A stretch of DNA of 64,000 bases from Parus major. Its lineage: Eukaryota > Chordata > Aves > Passeriformes > Paridae. Made by a program: the position numbers and the translations under genes. The DNA lies in the NCBI RefSeq assembly GCF_001522545.3, contig NC_031770.1, positions 93,162,851 through 93,226,850 of the forward strand, read 5' to 3'. Below are positions 39,501-54,200 of the stretch, piece by piece. A model generated the notes under the pieces. That model saw only the letters and a program-made list of their open reading frames with translations. It did no database searches and was not told where the DNA came from. Position 1 is the stretch's first letter, and each line of letters begins with the position of its first letter.

Positions 39501-42079
39501 AGGCATATGGCAGCTAATAAGTGTGCTACTTATGCAAAGTTTCTCAAAAAAACAACCATTTTTAAATCTAAAAAGGTTCTAAAATGTAAATGAAAATAAA
39601 ATAATTGATGTCGTCAAGTCAGGCAGTTGGAAGTCAGGAAACATGAAATGTCTTTATTTGGCACTTCTGAATATGCATTAGGATACAAACTTAAATTACA
39701 CAATGACTGACTGATGACCAGAAGGACTCCCATTTCAGGCATTCAGTGCAAAAAAAAATCACCACCTTATACATGAAGTCATGTTAATGAATAAGGAAAC
39801 TCCAGTGTTGCTAAGAGTAATAGGAGCGATACTTCTGGCTTCACATGCACACAAGAAGACATTAAATTACTTCAGAAAACAAGATAAATGAAACAACACG
39901 AGCACATCCAACATCTATGATCCATCCAGAATTGTTCAGGAGAGATTCGCCATGTCCTTAGTGCAAAGTATGAGGGGATTGAAACTACAAACAAAAAACT
40001 TCTCAGTGTTTCTCGGGGGGAAGAAAAAAACATTATTTCAGTCTCTAAAATTTAACAGGGATATCAGATCTATGCTCCAACAAAACCACCTGAAAAGTTA
40101 AAAGCAGAGAAAATCTTTTAATCTGTAAAAGGACAGCAATATGTAATTACATATTTAGACAGCTAAAGTCTGCTAGCCAAAGGCTTACATGGGATACATT
40201 AATTAAAGTAGTTTTGATAATTTACCTGCCTTGCTGATGAGCAGTTTTCAAAGCTATTGACTGGGAAGCTGATACTCTTTTACATAAGTCATTCCTAAAG
40301 ACTAGAATTAAATTCTGTAAGCCCCTATACATAATTTATAATTTCAAAGAAATCCAAGACAGTACTACAGAAACTCAAATTATGTGTTTTCATTTCTCTA
40401 ATGAAAATATAAAGAATTTTATAAACTCAAGATTTGGTCAAATGTGGGCATCCTTAGGAGATTAAGCCAAGAATAGTTACACCAGCTCAGACCCACAGCC
40501 CATGTAACATGTGTAACAGTAGTGCTCTGCTTTCACTCTTGGTCAGTAGGAGACATTTTAGAAAAGTCAAGAGACTGAATGCCCCTTCTGCATGCACACT
40601 CCCAGCTTTTAGCAGTCAATGGTTTCAGATCCTCCTGACTAGAAGCTGCATCTGATCACTCTGTGAAACAGCTGCTAAGAGCTCAGTTTTCTATGTTATG
40701 TTCAGGAAAGTAATTATTTTTGATCAGCTAACACAGAGAAATAAATAGAAGTGTTATATGAATGAAATTACTTGCATGTTTAAAGCCTAGGCCAGTAGAA
40801 TGAGCCTCTCTGAAAGCAGCTATGTCCATCACTTTCCTGGCTTCTCATCCCCTTCTCAAGTCAACTTCTCTTTTAAAGTTGAGTGGTCGCAAACAAGTGA
40901 AATACTAGTCCTGGAGTGAGCTGTGTTTCTAGCAGTCAGGATTCTGGAAGTATACCTGGGCTCTTTGAGAAGCACTGCTCACAGGGAAGTTCCCAGAAGC
41001 AGAGGCACGATTCAGCCCTGAGGGTTGAGAAGCAAGGGAGTGGACATGAGAGCAGGGAAATACAAATGGATTATTAAGAACGTGACTAGAGTATGATAAA
41101 GTAAAACAAGCAAAAATGGAAAAGAGCAAAAAGACGAATAGAGCCACAAGCCACAAAGAAAGGTTTTGTAGAGAGTGGAAGATCTCATTTGATGAAGCTT
41201 AATGCTGCATAAAGCTCTTTTAATAATCTGATCATTTTTTGAACTGCTTCTCTATCTTTCATGTAATGTAGGTTCTTTTGTCAACTTGTGATTTTTACAA
41301 TAGCTATTCACACTTCTAATTATTTTTTTTACCACATTCTTATCCATTCTGGATTAAAAAATCTGCATTTTATATTCTTATTATACTAATATAAATTTAG
41401 AGAGAAAATCTGAGTAGCAAGTGAAAAGATTTCACTGCTAGGCTACTTTTCATTCTCTATTTAGGACAGGAATGCCTTGATTCAAAAGCAATTACATAAA
41501 GGCAACTAAAACATTTAATAAGACCGATCTAAAGATGTTTATTGAAGAGAAACAGCATTGCTTGACAGATTTGAAGAGATGAAATAACAAACCACGTTCA
41601 TATATGGACTATAATAAGACTCACATTGAAATTAATATCAGGATTGTGGATTTGAACACAACTCCTCTTTGTATTTTTGAGTACTACGATCACAGCATTA
41701 TGTTACCACACTAATGCCATGAGAAACTACTGAACTGCTACAGATTGCACACAACAGACAACTCAGCTTACCCTCTCTTTACTTATTTACTTGCATCTTT
41801 TCTATATATAATTTACCATCATTCCAGTGTGTTTATCCCTTTAGCAAGTAAAAGATTCTTCACAAATATAAGACAAAAAAATCTTCCCCTGCAAAAATCG
41901 AAGTGCCTGAATCGTGACAACTGGTTAATCAAAAAAAGGTATTTGTATATGAAGTTTTTTATAAGCCTCAGTGATGTTACGGACACTGAAGTTTTACAAT
42001 ATATTTCAGAGTGGTGCTAAATGTAACAGAAAGGTTCCTTTCTGCTTGCTCAGTTTGAAACATGAATTAATTTCCTATA
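36559..42079. other. Non-coding stretch with one weak coding-like frame
   Basis: A 67-codon minus-strand frame (36825-36622) has an even amino-acid composition and includes a possible acceptor, TTCTTCTCCTACAG, but I recognise no family and it ends in a stop with no partner exon. A GC-richer patch at 39010-39225 reads open on both strands and is unassigned. The remaining sequence is AT-rich and shows nothing I can name. Confidence 0.4.
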
Positions 42080-42660
42080 GTTATCTCTTAAATGCCAGTC
42101 CTGTCAGTTCTGAATATGCATGATGAGTTACCTTTTCCAAGATACACCCTGGCCAAGCTCTTATGCTCATCAGCAAATGGAGCAAGAAAAATAATTAAAA
42201 ACTGCGCATTTGTTCACAGACCCAGCAAGGACTTATTAGATTGTGCAGAGCATCGCCCTCATGCAGCTTCACAGCTTTTGGACGAGAGGAGATGTATTCC
42301 CCTACAGTTTGCTTTCCCACCCGTTTATTTAGTTATGCTGTTTACACTTGCTCCTGTTGGGGATGGTGAATATGAGGCTGCTGTGCTGTAGGTACAGGTA
42401 GAGCAAATACACTCTTGTCCATTGCTCCTCTTAGATACACAAAGTTTCTTAGCATGACTCGCATTATTTCTGTAACTCCCACCATTTACGATTTCACTTT
42501 CCTGCAGAGTTCCTGACTGGCAGATTGCTAGCACTCCTGGCCTTTCTTCTTGCACAGCATTTTCACCAGCAAGAGTAAGGGCAGTCAAGTCAGTACTAAA
42601 TCCAGATTGAAACTAATGAACTCACCCTTCCCAAATAACATAGCTTAAAATTGAACTTTC
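42080..42660 (-). pseudogene. Possible decayed protein-coding copy, unidentified
   Basis: Reading the minus strand from about 42660 down to 42080, coding-like sequence passes through successive frames. A short frame at about 42645-42590 (MLFGKGEFISF) gives way to an open frame of about 95 codons at 42603-42325, containing LTLAGENAVQEERPGVLAIC and NNASHAKKLCVSKRSNGQEC. After a stop, a second frame (about 42325-42194) contains KRVGKQTVGEYISSRPKAVK and LHEGDALHNLISPCWVCEQ. A third (about 42200-42083) contains FLAPFADEHKSLARVYLGKG. The pieces abut with no obvious splice sites, and composition is less biased than in the neighbouring frames. A retrocopy or old exon with at least two frameshifts would look like this. 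No parent is recognised, no poly-A tail or target duplication was found, and chance cannot be excluded. Confidence 0.35.
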
Positions 42661-45600
42661 CTAAATTTAGGCATTAAATTTTTATGATTGATTTTAAAAT
42701 TAAGATATTAAAAATGTGCCTTGTAGCACTTGAGCAGGTTTCAGGATATCTGAGATTTGTGGCCTGACTGGACATACTGACGTAAAATATTTATTCCTTA
42801 GGAAAAACACCACATGAACCCCTTAATATTCTTTTGCAACTGCTATGGCTAGCCCACAGTGCCCAACTTGTAGCTTAGAAGTAAACATAGGGCTTAAATA
42901 TTCATTGATTTTTATTTGAATTAACAACATATTGTTTCTTCTTCATACTTAAATAATCTAGCATTGAGTACAGAATGGAATTTCAAAGATTCTCCTAGTA
43001 AATTGTGTGATTAGCAAGTGAATAGCATTGTTTTAAAAAAATCTGTAAGAAATAAAGCATCAAACTACCTATTCACTTCAGGAACAATCATGCAGGTCCC
43101 ATACATATTTACTAAAATAATATAGATTGTCTTAGTGCTTTAAGTTGTTGGGGTTTTTTTAGGGGGCTTGGAGTATCTGTTTTATCTGTTTGCTTGCAAG
43201 TGGGTGATTTTTGCTGCATTGCTGATTACTGAGACTTTCCTTACCAGTAAAAGCTGGGAGAGAATTACCATTGCTTATATGATCTCATATAGATCTGCTT
43301 TTTTCCAATATGAAGCTATTTCCAAGTCTTTTGAAAGTTGTCAAAATCAACTAAGATAATTCTTGGATTAATTTGTGAGTGTCAATATCCAGTTATTGCT
43401 GTAGAATAAATATTCTATTATAGAAGATTAATATATTTTCCCAGTAGGAAAATCAGCCACGTGAAAGAAACATGGCAGAAGAAAACTATATATAATTAGG
43501 GTGAGAATGGGAACTCAGGTCAGTAACTGTGCAGTTCCAGTGTGATCTATGCCTGCTCTGAAATTCTCAATGCGGCAAATTTCTGTCTGTAACATGATTT
43601 TCTTTTAGATGAGAGTAACTGAAAGAGATCCAAGTAAAAAGATGACAAATAAATGAACCTTGACTAAGATATCCATATATGATGTCCAGTGCCATTCTGA
43701 GTGTCCTAGTTTAGGGCAAATTAGGGAGGAAAACTCCAAATGGGGATTTGGGATACTTGGGTGTGCAGGTACCTTCTGCACCAGTGGCAGGTCAGACACA
43801 AAAGCTATAGAAGACCCCACCTTCCTTAAGCACCAGCTGGAGATAGGGATGGTCACATATGGTTACCAAGTATTGCATTAGATCTGTGGAAATCTGAACA
43901 AGGTTCCAAGAGATCACATTAAGGAAGAATGTAGAAGTCCTAGAAATAGAAGCCCTAGAAAATTTCCTCAGTCCTGCACTGTGAAACCTTATTCATTGCC
44001 TTGCTTGCTGCTCCAGATGACCCACACAGACATAATGGGTGTTGCCCTTGTGTTTGTGTAAGATGATAAATAATTATTTGGTATTTATAATGAAATGAAA
44101 ATTCTGGTATGACAATCTGCAGTAAATGCTTAAAACAGACTTATTCTGAAACACTTCTACATCTGGTATGCTAACTGTGGCTCAGTAAAGTTGAATGTAT
44201 ATTTTTAAAGGCAAAATCATAGCAGTTTTGCCCACGGAACAGGTAGGATGAGATTCAGTTCTCCTACATCTGAACTAGTCACCTCCATGCACCCTTTGCA
44301 GTCAGTCTTATCTATTCAGACACCTACTTTAGAATGAGATTAGTTACACTTTACACTGACTAGACCTCTACTGACTGTAAAGAAATGCAAGGGCAACAAG
44401 CTCAGATGAAGACATCTGCAACTGTATGAATTCCACACATTTTGATAAACACCAATATGAATTGTACACCAAATCCATATTCACATTATTTTTAGCTGTA
44501 AAAACACCCCTACACTTGCCATTTCAGATAGCAATACCCTCCCCAGCTAGCACTGCTTCCCAGCTCCCCACTGAATACAAAAGCACTACTATCCACCTAA
44601 GACAGGAGTTGACAATCTGAATGATTTACCCAAGGAGGCAGCAGGAGTTCATAGCTTCTTTTTAACTCCATACTTACCCTCACAGACATGGGCACAAAAC
44701 TAACAATATGCACTCCATTCTTTTGTGATGTTAATACTTGCAAAACATATTTAAAGCTTCTGATGATCTGAGGATTGTGAGGTCTTATTGTGATTATTAC
44801 ATAGCTTGACTTCAGCCCCAGCTTCTGTTCAGACTGCATGGATGTGGTCTGGTGGGAAGATGGCTGCACACTTCAGATTCCCACACTTCAAGCATTTGAA
44901 TTTCAGAATACTGCAGTGATGTTTTGATAAGATCAATAAAGGACTTAATAAAGTGTTTGTAGACATGACCTGCCAATCTTGGTCCTAGGTACACAGATGT
45001 TGGTTCATGAAAATTAGTGATGACCATTCAAAGGTTTCATTAAGCACAGAAGGTGTAGTAAACGATATTGTTTGGATTTCAAGTCAAAGTCTTAAACAAG
45101 ACTTAGAGGCCAAAGAGCAGAAAATGTTAGTTTATGGGAAGAGGTCTCTTTATTTTATGGACTAGTAATTTCTTGTACATACATGACAATGAAGTATTGA
45201 GGTACTACATGCAAAGAACCAAGCAGCAAAATTATGCTGAATTAATATCCAGATCCTCAACGAGGCAGAATTCAGCTCACAGAACCATGACACACAAATA
45301 CTGGTGACTACAGTTCCCAAAGTGCCTATGCCTCTCATACAGTCAGTGGTGCCTCTAATAATACTCTGAGGCTCGATTCAGCTGCTTGCATACCAGTGCC
45401 TGGTGTCACTGCTTGTGCTCAGATGCAATGCTCGACCTGCAGGCATTCTTCTAAGGAACATACACCCTCTTTACATCCTACAACGCACATTCTACCTGCC
45501 ACAGGTGTCTTAGATAACCTCAAGCATCTGAAATACCACACACAGAGGCTGTTCAGCTGAATTTCCCAGTTTCTGTCACTGTACTGATTAATCTTCATGC

Positions 45601-48039
45601 CCTATAGTGGGATCTTAGGCATAGAGGAATTGAGTCAGTATATAAATACAGGCGACTGTGTTTATTATTATTGTTGCTGTTGTTATTATGCCTTCCCCCA
45701 ACTTCTGGGGCTGCCTGTTGACTCAGAGCTCTGCTGATGTTGGGAGATATCACACAGAACCTAAGAAGGATTGGAGTATTTTTGTTCAGTAGCTGAGAGT
45801 GACATGGAATAACTTAAGGTTTTTGAAAAGGCATCAGATATCTGATTGAGGCAGAAAACTACATTCATGTATCTTAATTCCAAACTGAGTATCATCTGCA
45901 GATTCTGACCTAAATGCTACCCTAGGAATCTGTAGCTAGATTGTAGAGCTGATTAGTCCAGTAGGTCTAATAGAGAATAGGTCATAAAGAATGTAATTTT
46001 AAAAAGTAGTCCTTTAAGCTTGCAGAGGAGTGAAGTCTGATGGAAGCAATGAATGGTGCTCACAACACCAGCTGGCAGTGGTGTTTTATAGCTTGATTGA
46101 AAACAGGAATACACATCGCACATGAACTTCATAAAAATGCAGTGAAACATTTTAATGAAAGAATATGCTGCCTGAATGTGACAGTGCACACATGCTACCA
46201 TTGCACAGAAGAAAAAAGTTTACAGTCACTTTCCCTACAAATTTTTATCTATGCTTAAATATGATTTAGATATTGATATTATTATGATAGATGTGCACCA
46301 CATCTATGTTTAGGTAATTTATTAACTAATTATTTGTCTTATTTTATGGATAGAAAATTGTAAATGTATAACATGTCTAAACAATATTAAAACACAACTG
46401 ATAACAAGAGTGCTGATGAGAACTGGAGGGAGAATAGCCATATCTGTACTGAACAGTTCTTCTTTTTCCTCAGTGTCCTGTAGAGCTAGAGTAAGCTAAC
46501 TATTCAATAATCAAAAGCCACAGAAAACAGTTTAAAAGTCAGTTGGACACAAAAGTGACTCAAATGTGACTCAAACACAAAGCATACAGGCTCTTTGGAG
46601 GAACAAAAAATGCTGAATTTCTAATAATAAAAGTATTTAGGGATCTATTGTGAAGTCTTTGGAATAATGAACCACAAAAAACCTATTTGATTTCATGCTT
46701 ACAGGGCAACAGAAGGGCTGTTTCTTTAATGCATGAACATGTGCCTATTTAGGATGCTGAACTCACTAGGATTAGGATGACTTACAAAAGTTTCATATGG
46801 AGCAATGCCAATATCTATTAAGGCATTTTAGGTATTACAAGTATTCAATTTTAGAATGTTATGTATATTTTTTTGGTCTTACATATAAAGAAATTGAAAT
46901 CTTACCCTGAATCATTACCAGCTTTCTCAGTTGAAATCTAACATTGACTCAGTTTGAAAGAAACTCCGTGACTGCTTCTAAAAACAGCTGTGTATGCAGC
47001 ATGGTAAAACAGAGCTTTACAAGTTTTTAAATCCCAACAATAACAGTTTCATTTAATGAAAATTCTGTTTTTGAACACTGAAATTTTTCTAATATGTCTG
47101 CTACTGGAAAAAGAGAATGGGTATGTGTATAATGATATGCATTATGTATACTGACAATTTATTCCTTTTATGATAGCAGAGTTATGAAAGTGTAACTTTT
47201 GACTAAACATCTAGTTTCAATGACAATTTTCTGTTTAACATTCTAACAGCAGTAGATTCAATTCATAAAAATGCCAAAAAAAGTTCAGCTGGAATAAAGT
47301 GCACCAGAATGGTTCTTTGAAAAAATTTATTTGTTATTTTTTATTTGTTGTATTATTTTAACTCTGGGATAAGTTAAAAGCAGCACAGTACAGAGTTGAC
47401 CCTTCAAAAACTGACAGTAGATCAGCCAAGAAAATGCAGGACACATCCATTCCAAGAACACCATGAATGGAGCAAGTATTTCCATGTCACTAGAACTTTC
47501 CACTTTTTAGCATTTCAAAACCAGCACCAGGACTATCTAGACATTAAAAATCTTGTTACAAGGACCAGCTTAGAGATCAAACTCCCCAGTTCAAACACAG
47601 CTGGTGAGGGAACACAAACACATTTCTTATGTGGCTGCTAAACTTCTCTTAGCAATACTTGGAGGAAAGGCAGTAACAAGTATTCCAAGCAGATTGTTCT
47701 GCCTCTGCCTTATATTCCCTATCTCTCAACCCATTTGTTTTTTTTATGCCAAAATATTTTATGCCTCTGATATTTTTATGTATTTAACTACAGGCAGCAA
47801 TCAAAATGCTGGCACTTCCTGGCTACTAACATTTAAAGCTTCTATCACAAGAGGGAAGGAGTATGTCATGTAATCAGAAGGAATAGATTCATTACCAACA
47901 ATTGCTATTATTGGCATGTTTCAAATAGACTCCAAAACAGCCTTTTTCTATGTCTTAACCTCCTGTTGCTGAGCAAGGAATAGAATCAGCAAGCATCTCA
48001 GGAGATCTGACAAAAATTTAGTTACTGGTAAGATGGGAG
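42661..48039. other. AT-rich non-coding stretch
   Basis: No gene is supported. The patch at 45240-45560 is more balanced in composition but has no long frame. A TTATTATTATTGTTGCTG-like low-complexity patch lies at about 45661-45688. The plus-strand frame at 47396-47641 shows no recognisable domain. Confidence 0.5.
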
Positions 48040-48203
48040 AGAGGGAGAGAGAGAGAGAGAGAACGAGAAAGAGAAGTCAGCTACCCCAGCCCTGCTCCTG
48101 TGTGGAACTACACTAAACCAGACTTCTTCTGAAAAAAAAAAAAAAAAAAAAAAAAAAAGAATTTAATAAAAAATAATTAAAAAATTAAAAAAAATAAAAG
48201 AGT
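48040..48203. repeat. GA-rich and A-rich simple repeats
   Basis: A (GA)n tract at about 48040-48076 is followed about 55 bases later by a run of roughly 26 A (48134-48159) and then AT/AAAT-rich sequence to about 48200. The poly-A could be the tail of a retro-inserted sequence, but no upstream parent is recognised and no flanking duplication was seen. Confidence 0.85.
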
Positions 48204-51200
48204 GCCTGAGACATGGCATACAACTCAGAAGTTCATGCAGTGTTAGGACACAAATTTTAACTTTCTGCAGAATTCAGGGCATAAGAACAGTTGTTTTGAC
48301 TGGAACCTCAAATTAATGAGAACTCAATTATTTCTGATGTATTTATGCACAGTTACTTATTTTTAAAGCATCTTTAGTAACAGTGAGAAACTACAATCTA
48401 GAGATTCATTCTTTCAAGACCTGTTTAATAGTATGGCAAAATTCTCACTAAATGTATTAAAAAAAAGACTACCTGTAGATTTCCCTGACAAAACTCACCA
48501 TACTTACACATATATATCTATATATGTCCTTTATGATAGGAACCTGCCTCTGAGCCAGTCATCCCAAGCTCAGGTGTTGACACAAGCAGCACTTCCCAGG
48601 TGAGATGCAGCTAACTGCCTTAGGGCAAGGCTACATCTCCCCTTAGGCCTGCCCATCCCACTCCACTCTCCACAACAAGGGAACCAAGAAGTTCCAATAA
48701 CCACTAGTTAGTGTCCCAATGGAGCAGCTACAAGATGTGCATTTAGTAAGATTAACCTCGTACCCAGAAACAAAGTCTCAAGAAAAGAACTGAGTCCAAA
48801 AGTCTGCTTGACGACCATTTCACTTTCCTTTTAAGTCAGCATCATGAAAGCATGTACAATACATCTAATACTGTGAGAAATAATGGATGTAAATTATGAG
48901 AAGAAACTAACATATTTCATCAAGAGTCACAGGATTTGCTAGGCAACATTTCCCAGTACTGTACATAAGGGACCAGCATTATCCACAAATAAAGCAATGT
49001 TCTTATTTATTTCAGAAAACATTCAACATAACAAATGAAAGTACCAACATCACAATTGTAGCAGTAGGCAAGGAGACAGTAAAAAGTGAGCATTAGGGGG
49101 GAAAAGCTAGCATGGGAGAGCTACATTAATTTTTATAAAGAACTTGAAAATGCTTCCCTATTTGGGAAACTCTACTCTTGAGACCTTTGATTGTGAGAGC
49201 AGGGCAGAAGGATGGTGATCTCCATAAGCAAGGCAGGAGCATTGCTCTATACAGCCCAGCATGTGCAGAGCTCAGCCATGCATGAGTGCTAGGACAGGGA
49301 AGTTTGCAACAGTGCAGACAAGAAGATGCAAACTGGGATTCTACCAGCACCTGACTTAGGGAGGGGCTACACAGCCCAGGACTTGGAAAACTTCCTGATG
49401 CACACAAGGAAGCCAGGGAGAACAAGGTCCAGTACCTCTGTTCCTTTGAGGAACAGGTATCCTAGGAAAAAGGGAAGCCTGAAATAAAGGAGGAAGCACC
49501 ACACCTGCACTTGTTACTACTCATGCCTTCAAAGGCTTCAGAGTGAAGTTTTGAAAGACTTCAGAGTGAGGTTTTGGTGGTTTCCATAAGCTCTTCTACC
49601 GAATGAAGCTATTAATTAGCTAAAAAAAGGCTGTCATAGCAGGTCTAAGACATACAATAAATACTGAGGGTCACTGGATATTTTTTTGCTTATTTAAACC
49701 ATATCTTATATTTAAAACTGCTTATTGATTTCACTTAGACCAAAAATAATTTCATCTTCTGAAGCACTATTTAAAATAGATTACGCATCGTCAGCTCTTT
49801 CAAAGGAAATTTCTAAAAATTATGGAAAAGCACATGCAGCCCTGTACAGGATAAACACTAAATCTGTCCCCCTTCCCAGTCGTTACTGGAGATCAGCAGA
49901 GAGGATTGCTGACTGCGCTCTTCCCAAACACTGCACCCAGAAGAGAAGTCAGTGTTCCAGTGGCAGGGCAAGCTTTGGAGCCGGTAATTTGTTTTGGCAG
50001 CAAAATGCAATATGCTGCCCAGCTTCAGTATGACCTGAAGGCATCATCTTCGATGGAGAAGGCAGAGATCTTCAGGTGCCACTTCTCTCCCAGGCCCCTC
50101 CTTCAGGTTTCTCTGATGCCAGCAGAGGAATGGCCCAAAGTACTCCAGTAATTCCCACCATGCCAGTGACTGGGGCAGCTTGCAGAAAGTTCAGAGGCAG
50201 ACAACTCACTGGCACCATGGAAAAAGGGGCTGCCCACTTGAAGTAAATTTACACTTGGCCACAAGCCCCAAAGATGGCACATTCATCAACAGTGCAGTGG
50301 CAGGGCAAGAGCCACTGTGGCACTTCAAGCACTGTTGTTCTGGTCTCAGGTAGCCGGCACATCATCAGTGGTCATCAATGGAAGGGGAGGCTATTAAACA
50401 ATGGGCACTGCACAGTTTGGGGAGAATAACTTGGTGATGCTCTCTCTTCAGCCATCAGCACATATCCCAGCTCAATGTTTTGAGGTATTTGACTACTTTT
50501 CTGACAGAAGCAACAACAGTAAGAAAATGCTTTTTTCACATTAGAAGAAAAATATAAACATAGATTATTTGTTCATAAACAACATAGAGAAGTTAAAAAT
50601 ACAGCTTTTCTTGTAGGCAGCTTTTGATGTTTATGACTTGAAAATGCCCATGCTCATCAAAATTTTGCTCAGAGAGTTAATATATAAAAGTCACCTTTTC
50701 TGTGGAAGGCTACAGTGAAAACAACTGAAGTATGACACAGCCCAAATACAATGCTAAAACCCAAAACCCTGCTCACCAGCAAGGTGTGTGCTTAGGGATG
50801 CCTTTGCCAGCTGGCACCTAAAAACTGGATGCGAGTTCAAAGGCAAAACCTTCCTTGTTCACCCATAACTCAAATGGCTGAATTAAAACACTTCAGATAT
50901 TTCAGATGGCTGATTTTCCCTGGGAAGTAGGCTAATTTGTGAAATCTAAATACAAATAAGCTTAAGTCTAAGCAACCAACAGCTGAAATTTGCACATAGC
51001 AAGCACAGTGCTCTCCAAGCATATCTGAGGAACACTTTATATGTGCTCATTTATTATATAAAATAAAAAACACAAATGCATTTAAATCTTTAGGATCCAT
51101 TAGTTCTAAATTCACCTTACCACTGAAGTTTTTTCATCGAAGTCAGTGGTTACAGCCATGTACTGCCTCTTAAAGAGCTCCCCTTAGTGCAGTGGCAACA

Positions 51201-54200
51201 CAGGTTGTGGGCAGGATTTAGCTATTTGCAAACAGGTATCTGGTATTATTATGGAAAGTTTGAGACACCTGAGGTGAGCAGATTTGTATCTGTATTTGTT
51301 GGCAGACAGAGCACATGGATTACATGGTGCCCTTCTGCAGCAACGGCTGAAGGGCAGAAGTGTGACTATCTATAGTCCCTCACATGGCCCTGAGCTCTTC
51401 ACAGTGGCAGGGAAGGGTCACCTTGGGGAGTTGGTGCTCCCTGGGCAGTGCTGGGTGCCCTGACCTGGACACAGCCAGGTCTGTGCAGGCATCTTGGAGT
51501 GGTGCTGGGCACTGAAGAGAGCCCAGCTGCATTTAGTCCCAAGTGTAAGCCAGAGCTATCAAAGTGCTGCCTCCTGTCAAAAATGAGGATGCTCTGTTCT
51601 CCTCACCCCCCAACACACTCAAATGCCATGGAATCAAGCACAGGTAAAGCAAATAAACTGCCATTGTGTAAGAGAAAGCCTGCAGTATCCACAGTGACCA
51701 AACCACAACTGGGAATAGGAGGCTTCAGCCAGCCTTTTTTACTGCATCAAGAAACTAGATAAAGGCACAGGTTCAGCCACAAACACACATGGAAGATATT
51801 CTTACATGAATTCACAAATATGTATCAATTTGACACCACCTGAAATTTCCAAGTTGCCTGCTGTGAAAAAAAAAAAACCAACAAAACAACAAAAAAAAGT
51901 TAATATCAAGGAAATTCTGAAAGAAGTCGTTTCCTGGTGACAACAGGCAGTATTCCAGGAAATTATTTTCGTTGATCTCTAAATAAAAATTTCAAGTCAT
52001 GAGTGAGGAAAAAAAAATTATACATAACCACTAAATGACCTTATATCATATTTCATTTTTTACAGGAATCAGTTCAATTTTGTTCTCATCTTTCAATTCA
52101 TGAGTTTTTTTCATATATTTATGAACAATTACCTGCCTCCACATGGAAAAAAAGTGAAATTACTACTAGTTTCACTTTCATAATGACTATATTAATACTA
52201 ATTTTCTATTGCTCATTATCATTAATTCTGTATTATCTTCTGCCTTTCCATTTTTATTTGTTATACTTTAATCACTTGATTTTTTTCAGTGGGAATATTT
52301 AAATTTCTCTTAAAATTTCTAATCTAAGGACACTGAAGATATTGAAAACTTACTGTTTGGTCTGCAGTCTTCCCTCTTTCTCCACTCTCCTTTGTGGAAC
52401 ATATATAAATGCTTGGGTATAATCACAATTTGTTGCTTAAATATACAGTGAATTTAAATATATCAAAAAGAGTATCACAAAATCCTCTAGGTCAAATTAT
52501 ACAGGACTAATAGCTACAGCCAAAGAAACAGTAGTACTGGACAGTTAAGAGTAAATTTTCATGGATACAGTTTTTAAGAAAATGCATCAGTAAATTTTTA
52601 TGGAACAGTATTTCAGCATATCTATCCTTCCTTCATAAAGGGGACATCTTGCATGCACATACATTGCTCTTTATTTTGGTACCTCTTGCAAATCTTTCAG
52701 ATGAGATTTCACCAGTGGTAGTGATTACAAGATCTGGAAATATTTATGAAGGGAGGACAAGGCTGGAGGATTTTATGTTTTGCTCTGAAAAAGTAAAGAC
52801 GACTAATGATCACATTGATGTCTTTCAGAAGAGAATTCACACAGGAACAGCCTGGCTGCCAGGAGTGCTTTGGTCCTTCTGCTCTAAAGTCAGACACACA
52901 GGAAAGGTTTATTCCATTGGTCAAGAGAAGCACAGCTTTCATGGCAAATTTCAGTGAGAATAGTAAGATATTCCTTTAGGGTAACTAGGATCAGCCCATG
53001 AAAGATGTTGAAAAAGAGCAACAAATTTTATTCATCATTATGTAGAATTATGCAACTGAAGTTAATAACAGAATAATGTTTTCTTTCAGTAAACGTCTCC
53101 TTGGGGTTTGTTGGGTTGTTTTTTTTTTTTGAATAAGTCACCCTATTTCACGGGCAATCTGTTTCCCAAGTAAAGAATAATCCAAACCTGACATCCTGGC
53201 AGCTATCTCATACCAGCTGAGCCTCTTTTATACATTTTTATATATCAAGATACATTATGCAATACTGATGTCTGTTTACCTATAGTTAATGCAACTTTAT
53301 ACTGTACTCATCAAAACATTGACATCTGTCAATCTTGTATGATGCAGTTCCTAAAATACGTGTGATACCTCAGGAAAGGGATGTTATGAAGCTTGATCCT
53401 GTCCCTTACATATAATCAGAACAAGGCAACCAAAACAGTCATCCTCTGTATTGCTCTATTAGGATCTCTCCAGCATGACATTCTGACACTTTCATCAATA
53501 TTCTTGATCATTTGTCTTCTTTTCTTCTGGTGCTAAGCAGTAATGCATGCTTCCCTAAATCTCTGCATATTTTCCCTTTTTTCCAACATTAACCTGGGCT
53601 TGCTCCTGTGTCTTTTCACCCTCCAGCTCATAGACTGCGACAAGAAGTGCAGGAAAACACAAATGTTAACAAGCTGCACCTATAGCAGTGATTGTTCTAG
53701 CAGTGAAGCAAAATGTTAGATTTCATTTGAAGGCTGTAATCAGAACGTAAAGCTTTACACATTCTTGTGATTCTCAGGTATCACACTACTTTGCTAAGCT
53801 TCAGTGTCCATGTTGGAGTAACAAATGGACATTTGTCAGTACACTTTAAACAAAATTCCATCCAATTAGGAAGCATACCACAAAGTTTCTAAAACAATGG
53901 AGTGCAATTTAAAGAAATTAACAAATGCACAGAAAATATTCTATTAAAGGAAGTTTGGAAAAGGCATTTGTATCTTTCTTAAAAAAGTGAAAAGAAAAAT
54001 GTATTACTCAGGAGTGCAACTAAATAGAAAATTACTCACAAACATGACAGGAAAGCTCCTGAAAGAGAATGCCATCTGAATGTGATATGCTTGTATAGGA
54101 GAAACTTTTCCATTTTATTGATCAAAGCATTATTCTACAGCCTGGCATACACTGAGCTTCTCAGCTTTGTATTTTGGTTTTTCTGCATCATTTTATAGAA

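Noticed and set aside
48134..48200. Poly-A as the tail of a processed pseudogene
   Set aside because: No parent-like coding sequence upstream and no flanking direct repeat were found.
49725..50151. Two overlapping plus-strand frames with protein-like composition
   Set aside because: No shared frame, no recognised family and no clear acceptor. A donor-like GGTGCCAC is weak. I noted it only within the non-coding stretch.
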